Below are positions 1-6,494 of a stretch of 14,702 nucleotides of DNA, piece by piece. The DNA is from Chitinophagaceae bacterium UBA3961 (GTDB taxonomy: Bacteria > Bacteroidota > Bacteroidia > Chitinophagales > Chitinophagaceae): contig DGDD01000077.1 in assembly GCA_002385265.1 (NCBI GenBank), forward strand, positions 1 through 14,702, written 5' to 3'. Below the pieces are notes generated by a model that ran no database searches, had not been told where the DNA came from, and saw nothing but the letters and a program-made list of their open reading frames with translations. The stretch's first letter is position 1. The number at the start of each line of letters is the position of its first letter. The translations under genes were made by a program, and so were the position numbers.

Positions 1-29
1 AATTACTCGATAAATAAATAGCTTTTAGC

Positions 30-71
30 CGAAAAACAAAGAAGCGGCCCACTCATTTGAGTGGGCCGCTT
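30..71 (-). terminator. Rho-independent terminator of the S41 protease gene
   Basis: A perfect 13-bp stem pairs 42-54 with 59-71 around a 4-base loop at 55-58. Read on the minus strand, the stem follows the stop codon of the protease gene and is followed by a T-rich run (complement of 30-41). This is the standard intrinsic-terminator layout for the minus-strand transcript. The plus-strand side (72-80) is less T-rich, so termination in that direction is less certain. Confidence 0.85.
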
Positions 72-103
72 GTATTTATTAGATCCTTTATTCATTCAAA
101 ATC

Positions 104-1696
104 TTATTGGAGGGTTTTGATTGTTTCCAAACCTTTCAAAACTGTTTTGTCGATGGTATTAGCAAACTGATAGTAACCATTCATTTGCCAGATTTGCTGA
201 CTCATAAAGCTCTTATACCTTCTATTCAGCGCTTCCCGATCAGCATTTGTAAGGCTTTTAATAGAATCGATTCCGGCACCGGCTTCTGCAGCCCAAGCAT
301 CCAAAATAGCAGAGGTAATGCTGAATCCCTTTTCAAAATCTGCAGCCGATTTGTATTGATTGTATGTTTCAGGATGTTTGAAATACTGCTGATAAACGAA
401 CTTGCCAAGTTCCTTATAGTAAAGTAAAGGACGTGCCGCGTTAGAATAGGAAATGGTATCAATTGCTACAAATACATCGGGTGTGATGCCGCCGCCACCA
501 TAAACCACTCTTTTCTTGATGATTGTTTTGAAAACTTTGCCTGTGTGTACTGCTGTATCACCTACCACAGCTTGGCCATTGTGAAATCGATCGTACACTT
601 CTTCTTGATAGGCTTCCTTTGATTTATCAAAAGGTTTTTGAATGTTCCGACCGCTAGGCGTGTAATACTTAGATACTGTTAAGCGCAATTGGGAGCCGTC
701 ACTGAGTTCAAAAGGTTCTTGAACCAATCCCTTTCCGAAGCTTCTTCTTCCAATAATAGTGGCTCTGTCCCAATCTTGCAAGGCTCCTGCCAACACCTCA
801 CTAGCAGATGCACTGAACTCATCAATTAACAACACCAGTGCTCCTTTTTCAAATAGCCCGGGTCTTTTACAATGGTATTCCTGGCGTTTAGCATGTAAAC
901 CTTCAGTATAAAGGATCAATTTATCTTGATCTAAGAATTCATCGACAATATCAACGGCTTCTTCCAAAATCCCTCCGCCATTTCCTCTAATGTCGAAAAT
1001 CAACTTTTTCATTCCCTTTTTCTGCAAATCTTCTAGTGCTGCCATAAATTCTTCGTAGGCAGTTCTGGAAAACTTGTTCAGGTGAATAAATCCGGTATTT
1101 TCTGAAATCATGTAAGCTGCATCTACTGAGAATTTCGGAATAGTGCCTCTCTTGATTTTAACATCCAGGGGTTGTCCATTTCTCAACAGTTTTACTTCTA
1201 CTTCCGAGCCTGCGGGTCCTCTCAATAGCTTACGAATGCGCTCGTTTGTGATTTTTACACCGGCCACCACTGAGTCGCCAACTTTAATAATTTTATCTCC
1301 CATTTTCACACCGGCTTGTGCACTGGGACCTTTTTCCAATACGTTTACAGCATTTACCGTATCGTTTATTACATAGTATTCAATGCCTATCCCTTCAAAG
1401 TTGCCATTTAGGTCTTCATTTGCCGCTTCTGTATACACAGCCGGGATGTAAACCGTGTGAGGGTCCAAATGGCCGAGCATGCTTTGAATTGCTTCCTCGG
1501 TAAGCGAATCCGTATGCACCGAATCCACATATTTTTTCTGCAGTAAATCAATCACTTCCTGTACCGAAGCCTTTTTAGGAGTTCCAAAGAAACCTTGTCC
1601 GTCGGGTATATTCTTTCTCAAACTGAACCCCATCCACATGCCCACTATTAGCGTTACTGCAAACAAAACGGGCCACCAAACCTGTAGTTTTTTCAT
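104..1696 (-). CDS. S41 family carboxyl-terminal processing protease (CtpA/Prc type)
   Basis: This 530-residue protein is an S41 serine protease of the tail-specific (Ctp/Prc) type, which trims or degrades envelope proteins from their C-terminus. Seen in the sequence: an N-terminal hydrophobic anchor at residues 7-24, a PDZ domain at about 93-180 with a GIGIEY carboxylate-binding loop, and a protease core at about 195-410. The SASASE motif (295-300) and the FGKG motif (320-323) fit the Ser-Lys dyad; S297 and K322 are 25 residues apart, the same spacing as the E. coli Prc pair. The last ~115 residues are an alpha-rich extension of unclear role. The protein is probably membrane-anchored and faces the periplasm. 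The start has no Shine-Dalgarno, which is normal for this phylum. It is transcribed away from the kinase gene and ends at a strong terminator. The family is sure; substrates cannot be told. Confidence 0.95.
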   Translation of the reverse strand: MKKLQVWWPVLFAVTLIVGMWMGFSLRKNIPDGQGFFGTPKKASVQEVIDLLQKKYVDSVHTDSLTEEAIQSMLGHLDPHTVYIPAVYTEAANEDLNGNFEGIGIEYYVINDTVNAVNVLEKGPSAQAGVKMGDKIIKVGDSVVAGVKITNERIRKLLRGPAGSEVEVKLLRNGQPLDVKIKRGTIPKFSVDAAYMISENTGFIHLNKFSRTAYEEFMAALEDLQKKGMKKLIFDIRGNGGGILEEAVDIVDEFLDQDKLILYTEGLHAKRQEYHCKRPGLFEKGALVLLIDEFSASASEVLAGALQDWDRATIIGRRSFGKGLVQEPFELSDGSQLRLTVSKYYTPSGRNIQKPFDKSKEAYQEEVYDRFHNGQAVVGDTAVHTGKVFKTIIKKRVVYGGGGITPDVFVAIDTISYSNAARPLLYYKELGKFVYQQYFKHPETYNQYKSAADFEKGFSITSAILDAWAAEAGAGIDSIKSLTNADREALNRRYKSFMSQQIWQMNGYYQFANTIDKTVLKGLETIKTLQ

Positions 1697-1822
1697 GGTT
1701 TATTTCTTAGTGTTTTTCAAACTTTTCGTAAATTATTCAATCAGTTGCAGGATATGGGTTAATATTCTGTTACCGGTCTATAATTAGGCGGCAAGTTCCT
1801 AATTAATTTTCAATTTTGAACT

Positions 1823-1830
1823 TACCTTCG
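1823..1830 (+). promoter_or_regulatory. Candidate -7 element before the amino-sugar kinase gene
   Basis: TACCTTCG matches the Bacteroidota -7 consensus TAnnTTTG at all but one fixed base and lies 33 bases before the kinase start codon, in the 167-base divergent intergenic region 1697-1863. No good TTTG box is found about 20 bases upstream, so the assignment is tentative. No convincing promoter was found for the divergent protease gene on the other strand. Confidence 0.4.
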
Positions 1831-1863
1831 TCCACATACTGAGAATCAGTAAAAAGAACCATT

Positions 1864-2703
1864 ATGAGTATATTAATCGCCGATAGTGGTGCCACTAAAT
1901 GTGAATGGTGTTTGGTGAGCCCGGGGAAAAGAACCAAAACGATCTTTACTCAGGGAATTAGCCCCTATTTTATGAATGCTGTGCAAATAGAATCTTTGGT
2001 TCGGCAGGAAGTGTTGACCAAATTCAAAAACACGGCAATCACGGAAGTGTACTATTATGGAACAGGTTTAGCCGCACCGGAAAACGCCAAACTTGTAACA
2101 AAGGCATTGAAAAAGGTATTCTCCAACGCAGCGGTTCAAGCTACGCACGATGTAATGGGGGCTGCTAAAGCGGTTTGTGGAGATCAAAAAGGATTGGCAA
2201 CTATTCTTGGTACCGGTAGCAGTGTGTGTTACTACGATGGAAAGAAAATCAAGAAAACAAGTCCGGGATTGGGCTACGTGCTGGGTGATGAAGGGTCAGG
2301 CGCCTACTTGGGTAAAAAAGTAGTACAGTATTTTCTTTATAATACATTCGACGAAGAATTGATGTATAAGTTCAATTTAAAATATGGATTGAACCGTTCT
2401 CAAATTCTCGATCAGGTGTACAAACAGCCGCTCCCCAATCGTTATTTGGCCGGATTTGCCCTCTTTTTGTCGGAAAACAGAGGACATTACATGGTCGAAA
2501 ACATCGTTGAAGATGGGATCAATGACTTCTTTTTCACGCATTTATGCAAAATTGGAGAGAGTTGGAAATATCCTATTAGCTTTGTTGGGGGAGTTGCTTA
2601 TGGTTTTCAGGACGTAGTTCGCGAACTTTGCGATACCTATGAGTTTGAATTGGGAACCATTTTAAAGAATCCAATGGAAGGATTGATAAAGTACCACAAA
2701 TAA
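1864..2703 (+). CDS. BadF/BadG-type amino-sugar kinase (GlcNAc or MurNAc kinase)
   Basis: This 279-residue protein has the fold signatures of the ASKHA sugar kinases in the BadF/BadG/BcrA/BcrD family. Visible motifs are the first phosphate loop ADSGATKCEW (6-15), a likely catalytic Asp in THDVMGA (D96), the second phosphate loop LGTGSS (115-120), the GYVLGDEGSGAYLG block (137-150), and the adenosine-side GGVA (242-245). It should phosphorylate an N-acetylated amino sugar in the cytoplasm. murQ starts only 21 bases downstream, which makes a peptidoglycan-recycling role likely. In Tannerella and Clostridium, related kinases called MurK act on MurNAc (and GlcNAc) and supply MurQ with its substrate. 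Whether this enzyme prefers MurNAc or GlcNAc is inference from the neighbour, so no gene symbol is given. The ATG at 1864 is the only reasonable start. Confidence 0.88.
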   Translation: MSILIADSGATKCEWCLVSPGKRTKTIFTQGISPYFMNAVQIESLVRQEVLTKFKNTAITEVYYYGTGLAAPENAKLVTKALKKVFSNAAVQATHDVMGAAKAVCGDQKGLATILGTGSSVCYYDGKKIKKTSPGLGYVLGDEGSGAYLGKKVVQYFLYNTFDEELMYKFNLKYGLNRSQILDQVYKQPLPNRYLAGFALFLSENRGHYMVENIVEDGINDFFFTHLCKIGESWKYPISFVGGVAYGFQDVVRELCDTYEFELGTILKNPMEGLIKYHK

Positions 2704-2724
2704 TAATAAGACAGAACCGCAGCA

Positions 2725-3552
2725 ATGGCAGCATTTGAGAAAATTACAGAATCGGAAAGTAGATACAGGCATTTGGAAGAAATGACGGTAAGTGAAATTC
2801 TTACCAATATCAACAAAGAAGATAAAAAAGTGCCGGATGCAGTGGAACGATCATTGCCGCAAATTGAGCGCTTGGTAGCTGCTGCTACCGATTGTGTGAT
2901 TGCCGGTGGCCGCATTTTTTACATGGGGGCCGGAACCAGTGGCCGTTTGGGAGTACTCGATGCCAGCGAAATTCCTCCTACCTATGGAATGCCCCATGGC
3001 ATTGTAATTGGCCTAATAGCCGGAGGTGATGAAGCCATTCGAAAGCCCATCGAAAATGCAGAAGATGCCGCAGACAATGGATGGTTGGATCTGGTGGCGC
3101 ATCAAATTTCTGATAAAGACATCGTGGTTGGAATCGCTGCAAGTGGAACTACGCCCTATGTAATAGGTGCGTTACAAAAATGCCAGGAGAAAGGCATAGC
3201 CACCGGTTGCGTTACTTGCAACCCCGGAACACCTTTGGCCGCAGTAGCCGATTTCCCGGTTGAAGTAGTGGTGGGACCGGAGTTTGTAACAGGAAGTACG
3301 CGCATGAAAAGTGGTACCGCTCAAAAGTTAGTATTGAACATGATATCAACTGCTGTGATGATTCAAATTGGCAGAGTTGAAGACAATAGAATGGTAAACA
3401 TGCAATTGACCAACCAGAAATTGGTTGATCGCGGAACTAAAATGCTGATGCAAGCAACAGGAATCAACAATTACGAACTGGCCAAGGAATGGCTGTTAAA
3501 ATCGGGAAGTGTAAAAAAAGCCACCGATGCTTACAAGGCATCTCAAAAATAA
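2725..3552 (+). CDS. murQ: N-acetylmuramic acid 6-phosphate etherase
   Basis: MurQ cleaves the D-lactyl ether of MurNAc-6-phosphate to give GlcNAc-6-phosphate, in cytoplasmic recycling of cell-wall sugars. The 275-residue protein is one SIS domain. It shows the family signature MGAGTSGRLGVLDASEIPP (67-85), with E82 matching the catalytic Glu83 of E. coli MurQ. A second acidic pair is E113/D114 in NAEDAADNG, and STRMKSGTAQK (191-201) forms the phosphate-binding part. It is somewhat shorter than the E. coli enzyme (298), lacking part of the C-terminal tail. It follows the amino-sugar kinase by 21 bases, almost certainly in one operon, and the kinase product is probably its substrate. No terminator is seen after it. 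Confidence 0.95.
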   Translation: MAAFEKITESESRYRHLEEMTVSEILTNINKEDKKVPDAVERSLPQIERLVAAATDCVIAGGRIFYMGAGTSGRLGVLDASEIPPTYGMPHGIVIGLIAGGDEAIRKPIENAEDAADNGWLDLVAHQISDKDIVVGIAASGTTPYVIGALQKCQEKGIATGCVTCNPGTPLAAVADFPVEVVVGPEFVTGSTRMKSGTAQKLVLNMISTAVMIQIGRVEDNRMVNMQLTNQKLVDRGTKMLMQATGINNYELAKEWLLKSGSVKKATDAYKASQK

Positions 3553-3640
3553 TGGTTGAACTTTTCACTGCTCCGGCTGTTTAACCCTTTCCCGTAAGGC
3601 TACGCGCTACTTCAAAGCTCATATTTCTCAACTTGTTTTT

Positions 3641-4204
3641 ATGCACGACATTGAGCCGTTCTACAATTGGCGACACATTTATATAAGTGAACAAGACGAA
3701 CGTTCTCCTTTTTTCGGAAGAACTTATTCCGAATTTGAATTCTCTCAAACCGTTTACAACTATTATATACACCCGCAATGGGATGAATTTGGCAGTAGAA
3801 CACTTTTCATGAAAGTGATCATGGCCGATTACGAAGAACAATATGCCATCATCGAACTCATTGGCGAATGGAACGATGCAATCGAAAATGATATCATGGA
3901 ATTGAAACGTGAAGTGATCGACGAGTTCAGCAATTTCGGCATTCGCAAATTTGTACTCATTGCAGAAAATGTACTGAATTTCCATAGCAGCGATAAAGAG
4001 TATTATCAAGAATGGTACGAAGAATCGATTGACAATGAAGGGTGGGCGGTTATCTTGAACATGCCGGAAGCAACCCAATATGATTTTAAGAAGGCCAAGC
4101 TGAACCGCTACATTGAATTAATGGAGATTGGTAATTGGAGAACCTATCGGCCTTTTCATCTTTTTAAAAAGATTGACGAAACTTTATCGAAAAGATTGGA
4201 TTAA
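3641..4204 (+). CDS. Uncharacterised 187-residue protein
   Basis: I do not recognise a named family. The protein is soluble-looking, without signal peptide or membrane segment, and rich in acidic and aromatic residues (for example the Tyr/Trp-rich stretch at 126-140). A hydrophobic-acidic alternation at about 57-85 and a strand-like KFVLIAENVL (104-113) suggest a compact alpha/beta domain. The C-terminus (about 150-187) is basic and helical. It follows murQ by 88 bases on the same strand and may share its transcript, but nothing links it to amino-sugar recycling beyond position. Coding is supported by an uninterrupted frame ending right before the promoter region of the next operon, and by base composition like its neighbours. 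A 165-codon open frame on the other strand overlaps it and is taken as a shadow. Confidence 0.8.
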   Translation: MHDIEPFYNWRHIYISEQDERSPFFGRTYSEFEFSQTVYNYYIHPQWDEFGSRTLFMKVIMADYEEQYAIIELIGEWNDAIENDIMELKREVIDEFSNFGIRKFVLIAENVLNFHSSDKEYYQEWYEESIDNEGWAVILNMPEATQYDFKKAKLNRYIELMEIGNWRTYRPFHLFKKIDETLSKRLD

Positions 4205-4247
4205 CAAACGTTAGCTAAGTCAATAGGGATGCGGCTTTCCAAAAAAA

Positions 4248-4282
4248 TAATTTTGGGATTTGTTTTCAATAGCGTATTTTTG
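4248..4282 (+). promoter_or_regulatory. Bacteroidota-type promoter(s) of the pheA leader
   Basis: TTTG at 4252-4255, a 19-base spacer and TATTTTTG at 4275-4282 match the Bacteroidota -33/-7 consensus (TTTG ... TAnnTTTG) at every fixed base. A second perfect -7-like box, TAATTTTG, lies at 4248-4255 and contains the same TTTG, but has no good -33 partner. The downstream promoter would start RNA within a few bases of the leader ATG at 4287, giving a leaderless or nearly leaderless transcript. The upstream one would give a 5' untranslated region of roughly 25 bases. Which is used cannot be told from sequence. Confidence 0.75.
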
Positions 4283-4286
4283 AATC

Positions 4287-4364
4287 ATGGCAAAAGCACA
4301 AGGATTTTTTACCTTTTATTTTTACTACTTCTTTAACGAGAAGCCGGGAACGCTTTTGTTGTAA
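4287..4364 (+). CDS. Phe/Tyr-rich leader peptide of the pheA attenuator
   Basis: This 25-codon frame starts with ATG 5 bases after the -7 box and stops with TAA before the terminator. Residues 7-16 read FFTFYFYYFF: six Phe and three Tyr in ten positions, far beyond chance. The rest is MAKAQG before the run and NEKPGTLLL after it. Leader peptides of this kind serve in translation, not as products: scarce charged tRNA-Phe or tRNA-Tyr stalls the ribosome on the run. The K19-P20-G21 codons (4341-4349) also form the antiterminator arm, so a ribosome that passes the run covers or disrupts it. The role matches E. coli pheL, but the presence of Tyr fits an operon that makes both amino acids. No Shine-Dalgarno is present, as for the other genes here. 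Confidence 0.85.
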   Translation: MAKAQGFFTFYFYYFFNEKPGTLLL

Positions 4365-4403
4365 CTGAAAAGAGAAAAAACAAACAACATAAAGAGTCCC
4401 GGC
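4343..4403 (+). promoter_or_regulatory. Antiterminator of the pheA leader
   Basis: GCCGGGA at 4343-4349 is complementary to TCCCGGC at 4397-4403 (7 bp), the 5' half of the terminator stem. Four more pairs can form between 4353-4356 (CTTT) and 4391-4394 (AAAG) across a small internal loop. The 9 bases at 4341-4349 equal those at 4407-4415 in the terminator's 3' half, so the two pairings exclude each other. If a ribosome stalls on the Phe/Tyr codons (4305-4334), the 4343-4349 arm stays free and the antiterminator can form. If the ribosome reaches the stop at 4362, it covers or clears that arm and the terminator forms. Confidence 0.75.
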
Positions 4404-4425
4404 CAAAAGCCGGGACTTTCTTTTT
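4391..4425 (+). terminator. Attenuator terminator upstream of pheA
   Basis: A GC-rich stem pairs 4395-4403 with 4409-4417 (9 bp, extended by one G-U and one A-U pair) around the loop CAAAA (4404-4408). It runs into a T-rich tract at 4417-4425. It is a strong intrinsic terminator placed 17 bases before the pheA start and after a promoter and a leader frame, so its job is to stop transcription before the operon and not after a gene. Confidence 0.9.
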
Positions 4426-4441
4426 ATCACAATTCAAACAA

Positions 4442-5317
4442 ATGGAAAAGCAAACACAACATCAAACGAGCAAACCCCATAAAGTAGCCATCCAAGGCTA
4501 TGAAGGAAGTTTTCACCAGGTAGCTGCTCGCCAGTTTTTTGGAGAAGATGTTGAAGTGATTGCTTGTGATACTTTTCGTGATGTAGTGAAAATTGCAGCC
4601 AACAAGAAAGAAAGTGATGGCGGCGTAATGGCTATTGAGAACTCCATTGCCGGAAGCATTCTACCCAATTATAGTTTGCTTAAGAAATCGAACCTTCAAG
4701 TAGTAGGTGAAGTGTATTTGCAAATTAAACAGAACTTATTGGTAAACCCCGGTGTGAAATTGGAAGACATTAAAGAAGTGCATTCACATCCTATGGCCAT
4801 TTTACAGTGTCTCGACTTTCTCGAAAAACACAATTGGAAATTAGTTGAAACAGAAGATACCGCTTTAAGCGCGCAGCATATACACAAAAATAGAAGCAAA
4901 ACACAAGCGGCCATCGCCAGCAAATTGGCTGCTGAATTGTTCGATTTAGATATTCTTGCACCGAATATCCATACCATGAAAAACAATTATACGCGTTTTC
5001 TGGTGCTTCAACGTCCCGATAGTGCAGCCCCCATTGAAAACCCTAACAAAGCAAGCATCAATTTTCACACCGATCATTCTCAAGGAAGCTTGGCTCGTGT
5101 GCTAACAATCATAGCACATGCAGGGATCAACTTAAGCAAGCTCCAAAGTTTTCCGATTCCGGGCTCCGATTTCAAGTACAATTTTTACGCTGATCTGGAA
5201 TTCGAGTCTATACAACAATACCATTTCATGGAAGAACAAGTAAAGAATCAAACAGAATCTTACACTTGTTTCGGCATCTATAGAAACGGAAATCAACTCA
5301 AATTAAAAAGCGCATAA
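4442..5317 (+). CDS. pheA: Prephenate dehydratase, monofunctional, with ACT domain
   Basis: PheA turns prephenate into phenylpyruvate, the committed step of Phe synthesis, in the cytoplasm. The 291-residue protein has a dehydratase domain at about 13-190 and an ACT domain at about 203-285. Seen motifs: AIENSIAGS (64-72), HSHPMAILQC (114-123) and the catalytic NYTRF (182-186, with T184 R185 F186). The ACT domain keeps a GSLARVL block (215-221, family GALV) but has LQSFP (234-238) where many enzymes show ESRP, part of the Phe-binding site. There is no chorismate mutase domain, unlike E. coli PheA; that activity is fused to the DAHP synthase at 9222. It is the first gene after the Phe/Tyr attenuator and lies 13 bases before the aminotransferase, so it is directly under that control. 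Confidence 0.96.
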   Translation: MEKQTQHQTSKPHKVAIQGYEGSFHQVAARQFFGEDVEVIACDTFRDVVKIAANKKESDGGVMAIENSIAGSILPNYSLLKKSNLQVVGEVYLQIKQNLLVNPGVKLEDIKEVHSHPMAILQCLDFLEKHNWKLVETEDTALSAQHIHKNRSKTQAAIASKLAAELFDLDILAPNIHTMKNNYTRFLVLQRPDSAAPIENPNKASINFHTDHSQGSLARVLTIIAHAGINLSKLQSFPIPGSDFKYNFYADLEFESIQQYHFMEEQVKNQTESYTCFGIYRNGNQLKLKSA

Positions 5318-5330
5318 ATAAAGGGGTTAT

Positions 5331-6491
5331 ATGATAGCAACGGCAAACAGGTTAAATGGAATAGGCGAGTACTACTTCTCTCAAAAACTGAGAGAAATAG
5401 ACGGACTCAACAAAGAGGGAAAGAAAATCATCAATCTGGGTATTGGCAGTCCCGATCTTCCACCTCATCCTGAAGTGGTGAAAATTCTTCATGAGGAAAG
5501 TGCGAAAGCCAATACACATGCCTATCAATCCTATAAAGGTTCTCCTATTCTGCGCAATGCTATTGCAGATTGGTACAAAACATGGTACGGAGTATCTTTA
5601 AATGCGGATACCGATATTTTGCCACTGATTGGAAGTAAAGAAGGCATCATGCATATTTGCATGACCTACTTAGACAATGGAGATCAAGCATTGATTCCCA
5701 ACCCCGGTTATCCTACTTATAGCGCTGCTGTTAAGTTAGCCGGTGGAGTTCCTGTTTCTTATGAACTAAAAGAAGAAAACAAATGGCAGCCCAATTTTGA
5801 AGCATTGGAACAAACCGATCTTTCAAAAGTAAAATTGTTGTTCGTTAATTATCCGCACATGCCAACCGGAACCCTTCCGGAAGCATCCTTTTTTGAAAAG
5901 CTGATCGCTTTTGCTAAAAAACACAATTTGTTGATTGTGCACGATAACCCTTACAGTTTTATTCTGAATGATCAACCGCAGAGTTTACTCGCTACTCCCG
6001 GGGCTTTGGATTGTGTGTTAGAACTGAACAGCTTGAGTAAATCTCAAAACATGGCCGGTTGGCGTGTGGGTATGTTGTGCGCTTCTAAAGATAGAATCGA
6101 CGAAGTATTGCGTTTTAAGAGCAATATGGACAGCGGCATGTTTCTTCCTTTGCAATTAGCCGCAGCGAAAGCCTTGAGCTTGGGAAAAGATTGGTACGAT
6201 AGCGTAAACGCGGTATATAAAGAAAGAAGAGAAAAAGCATTTGAGTTGTTGGATCTGCTGCATTGCACTTATGATCGCGCTCAGGTAGGCATGTTCGTTT
6301 GGGCAAAAATTCCTGCAGCTGAGGAAAGTGGTTATACAGTAAGCGATAAGGTGCTCTACGGCGCCAATGTATTCATAACCCCGGGGGGAATTTTTGGAAC
6401 AGCCGGGAATGGATACGTGCGCGTGAGTTTGTGCAGCACTATTGAGAATTTCAACGAAAGCATTGCCCGAATCAAATCAAAATTGAGTTAA
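5331..6491 (+). CDS. Class I/II PLP-dependent aminotransferase, probably aromatic
   Basis: This 386-residue fold-type I aminotransferase shows the Schiff-base lysine in SLSKSQNMAGWRVG (K237), the cofactor-binding D205 and Y208 in HDNPYS, and the carboxylate-binding Arg in YVRVSL (R364). The usual NPTG Asn is replaced: the motif reads NYPHMPTG (173-180, M177). By position between pheA and tyrA, with 13 and 3 bases of spacing, it most likely transaminates phenylpyruvate and 4-hydroxyphenylpyruvate to Phe and Tyr. Prephenate aminotransferase (arogenate route) is an alternative that sequence alone does not exclude. The sequence resembles the AspC/DapL-like group, so an automatic label of aspartate or LL-diaminopimelate aminotransferase would be misleading here. 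It should share the attenuator-controlled transcript. Confidence 0.9.
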   Translation: MIATANRLNGIGEYYFSQKLREIDGLNKEGKKIINLGIGSPDLPPHPEVVKILHEESAKANTHAYQSYKGSPILRNAIADWYKTWYGVSLNADTDILPLIGSKEGIMHICMTYLDNGDQALIPNPGYPTYSAAVKLAGGVPVSYELKEENKWQPNFEALEQTDLSKVKLLFVNYPHMPTGTLPEASFFEKLIAFAKKHNLLIVHDNPYSFILNDQPQSLLATPGALDCVLELNSLSKSQNMAGWRVGMLCASKDRIDEVLRFKSNMDSGMFLPLQLAAAKALSLGKDWYDSVNAVYKERREKAFELLDLLHCTYDRAQVGMFVWAKIPAAEESGYTVSDKVLYGANVFITPGGIFGTAGNGYVRVSLCSTIENFNESIARIKSKLS

Positions 6492-6494
6492 GCT

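Noticed and set aside
3554..3586. Inverted repeat GGTTGAAC / GTTTAACC after murQ as a terminator
   Set aside because: The 8-bp stem has a mismatch, is AT-rich with an 17-base loop, and is followed by CTTTCCCG and not a T-run.
3581..4078. 165-codon open frame on the minus strand
   Set aside because: It lies entirely antisense to the 187-residue plus-strand gene (plus its upstream gap), begins without promoter-like sequence, and its translation looks like a reverse-frame shadow with no recognisable domain.
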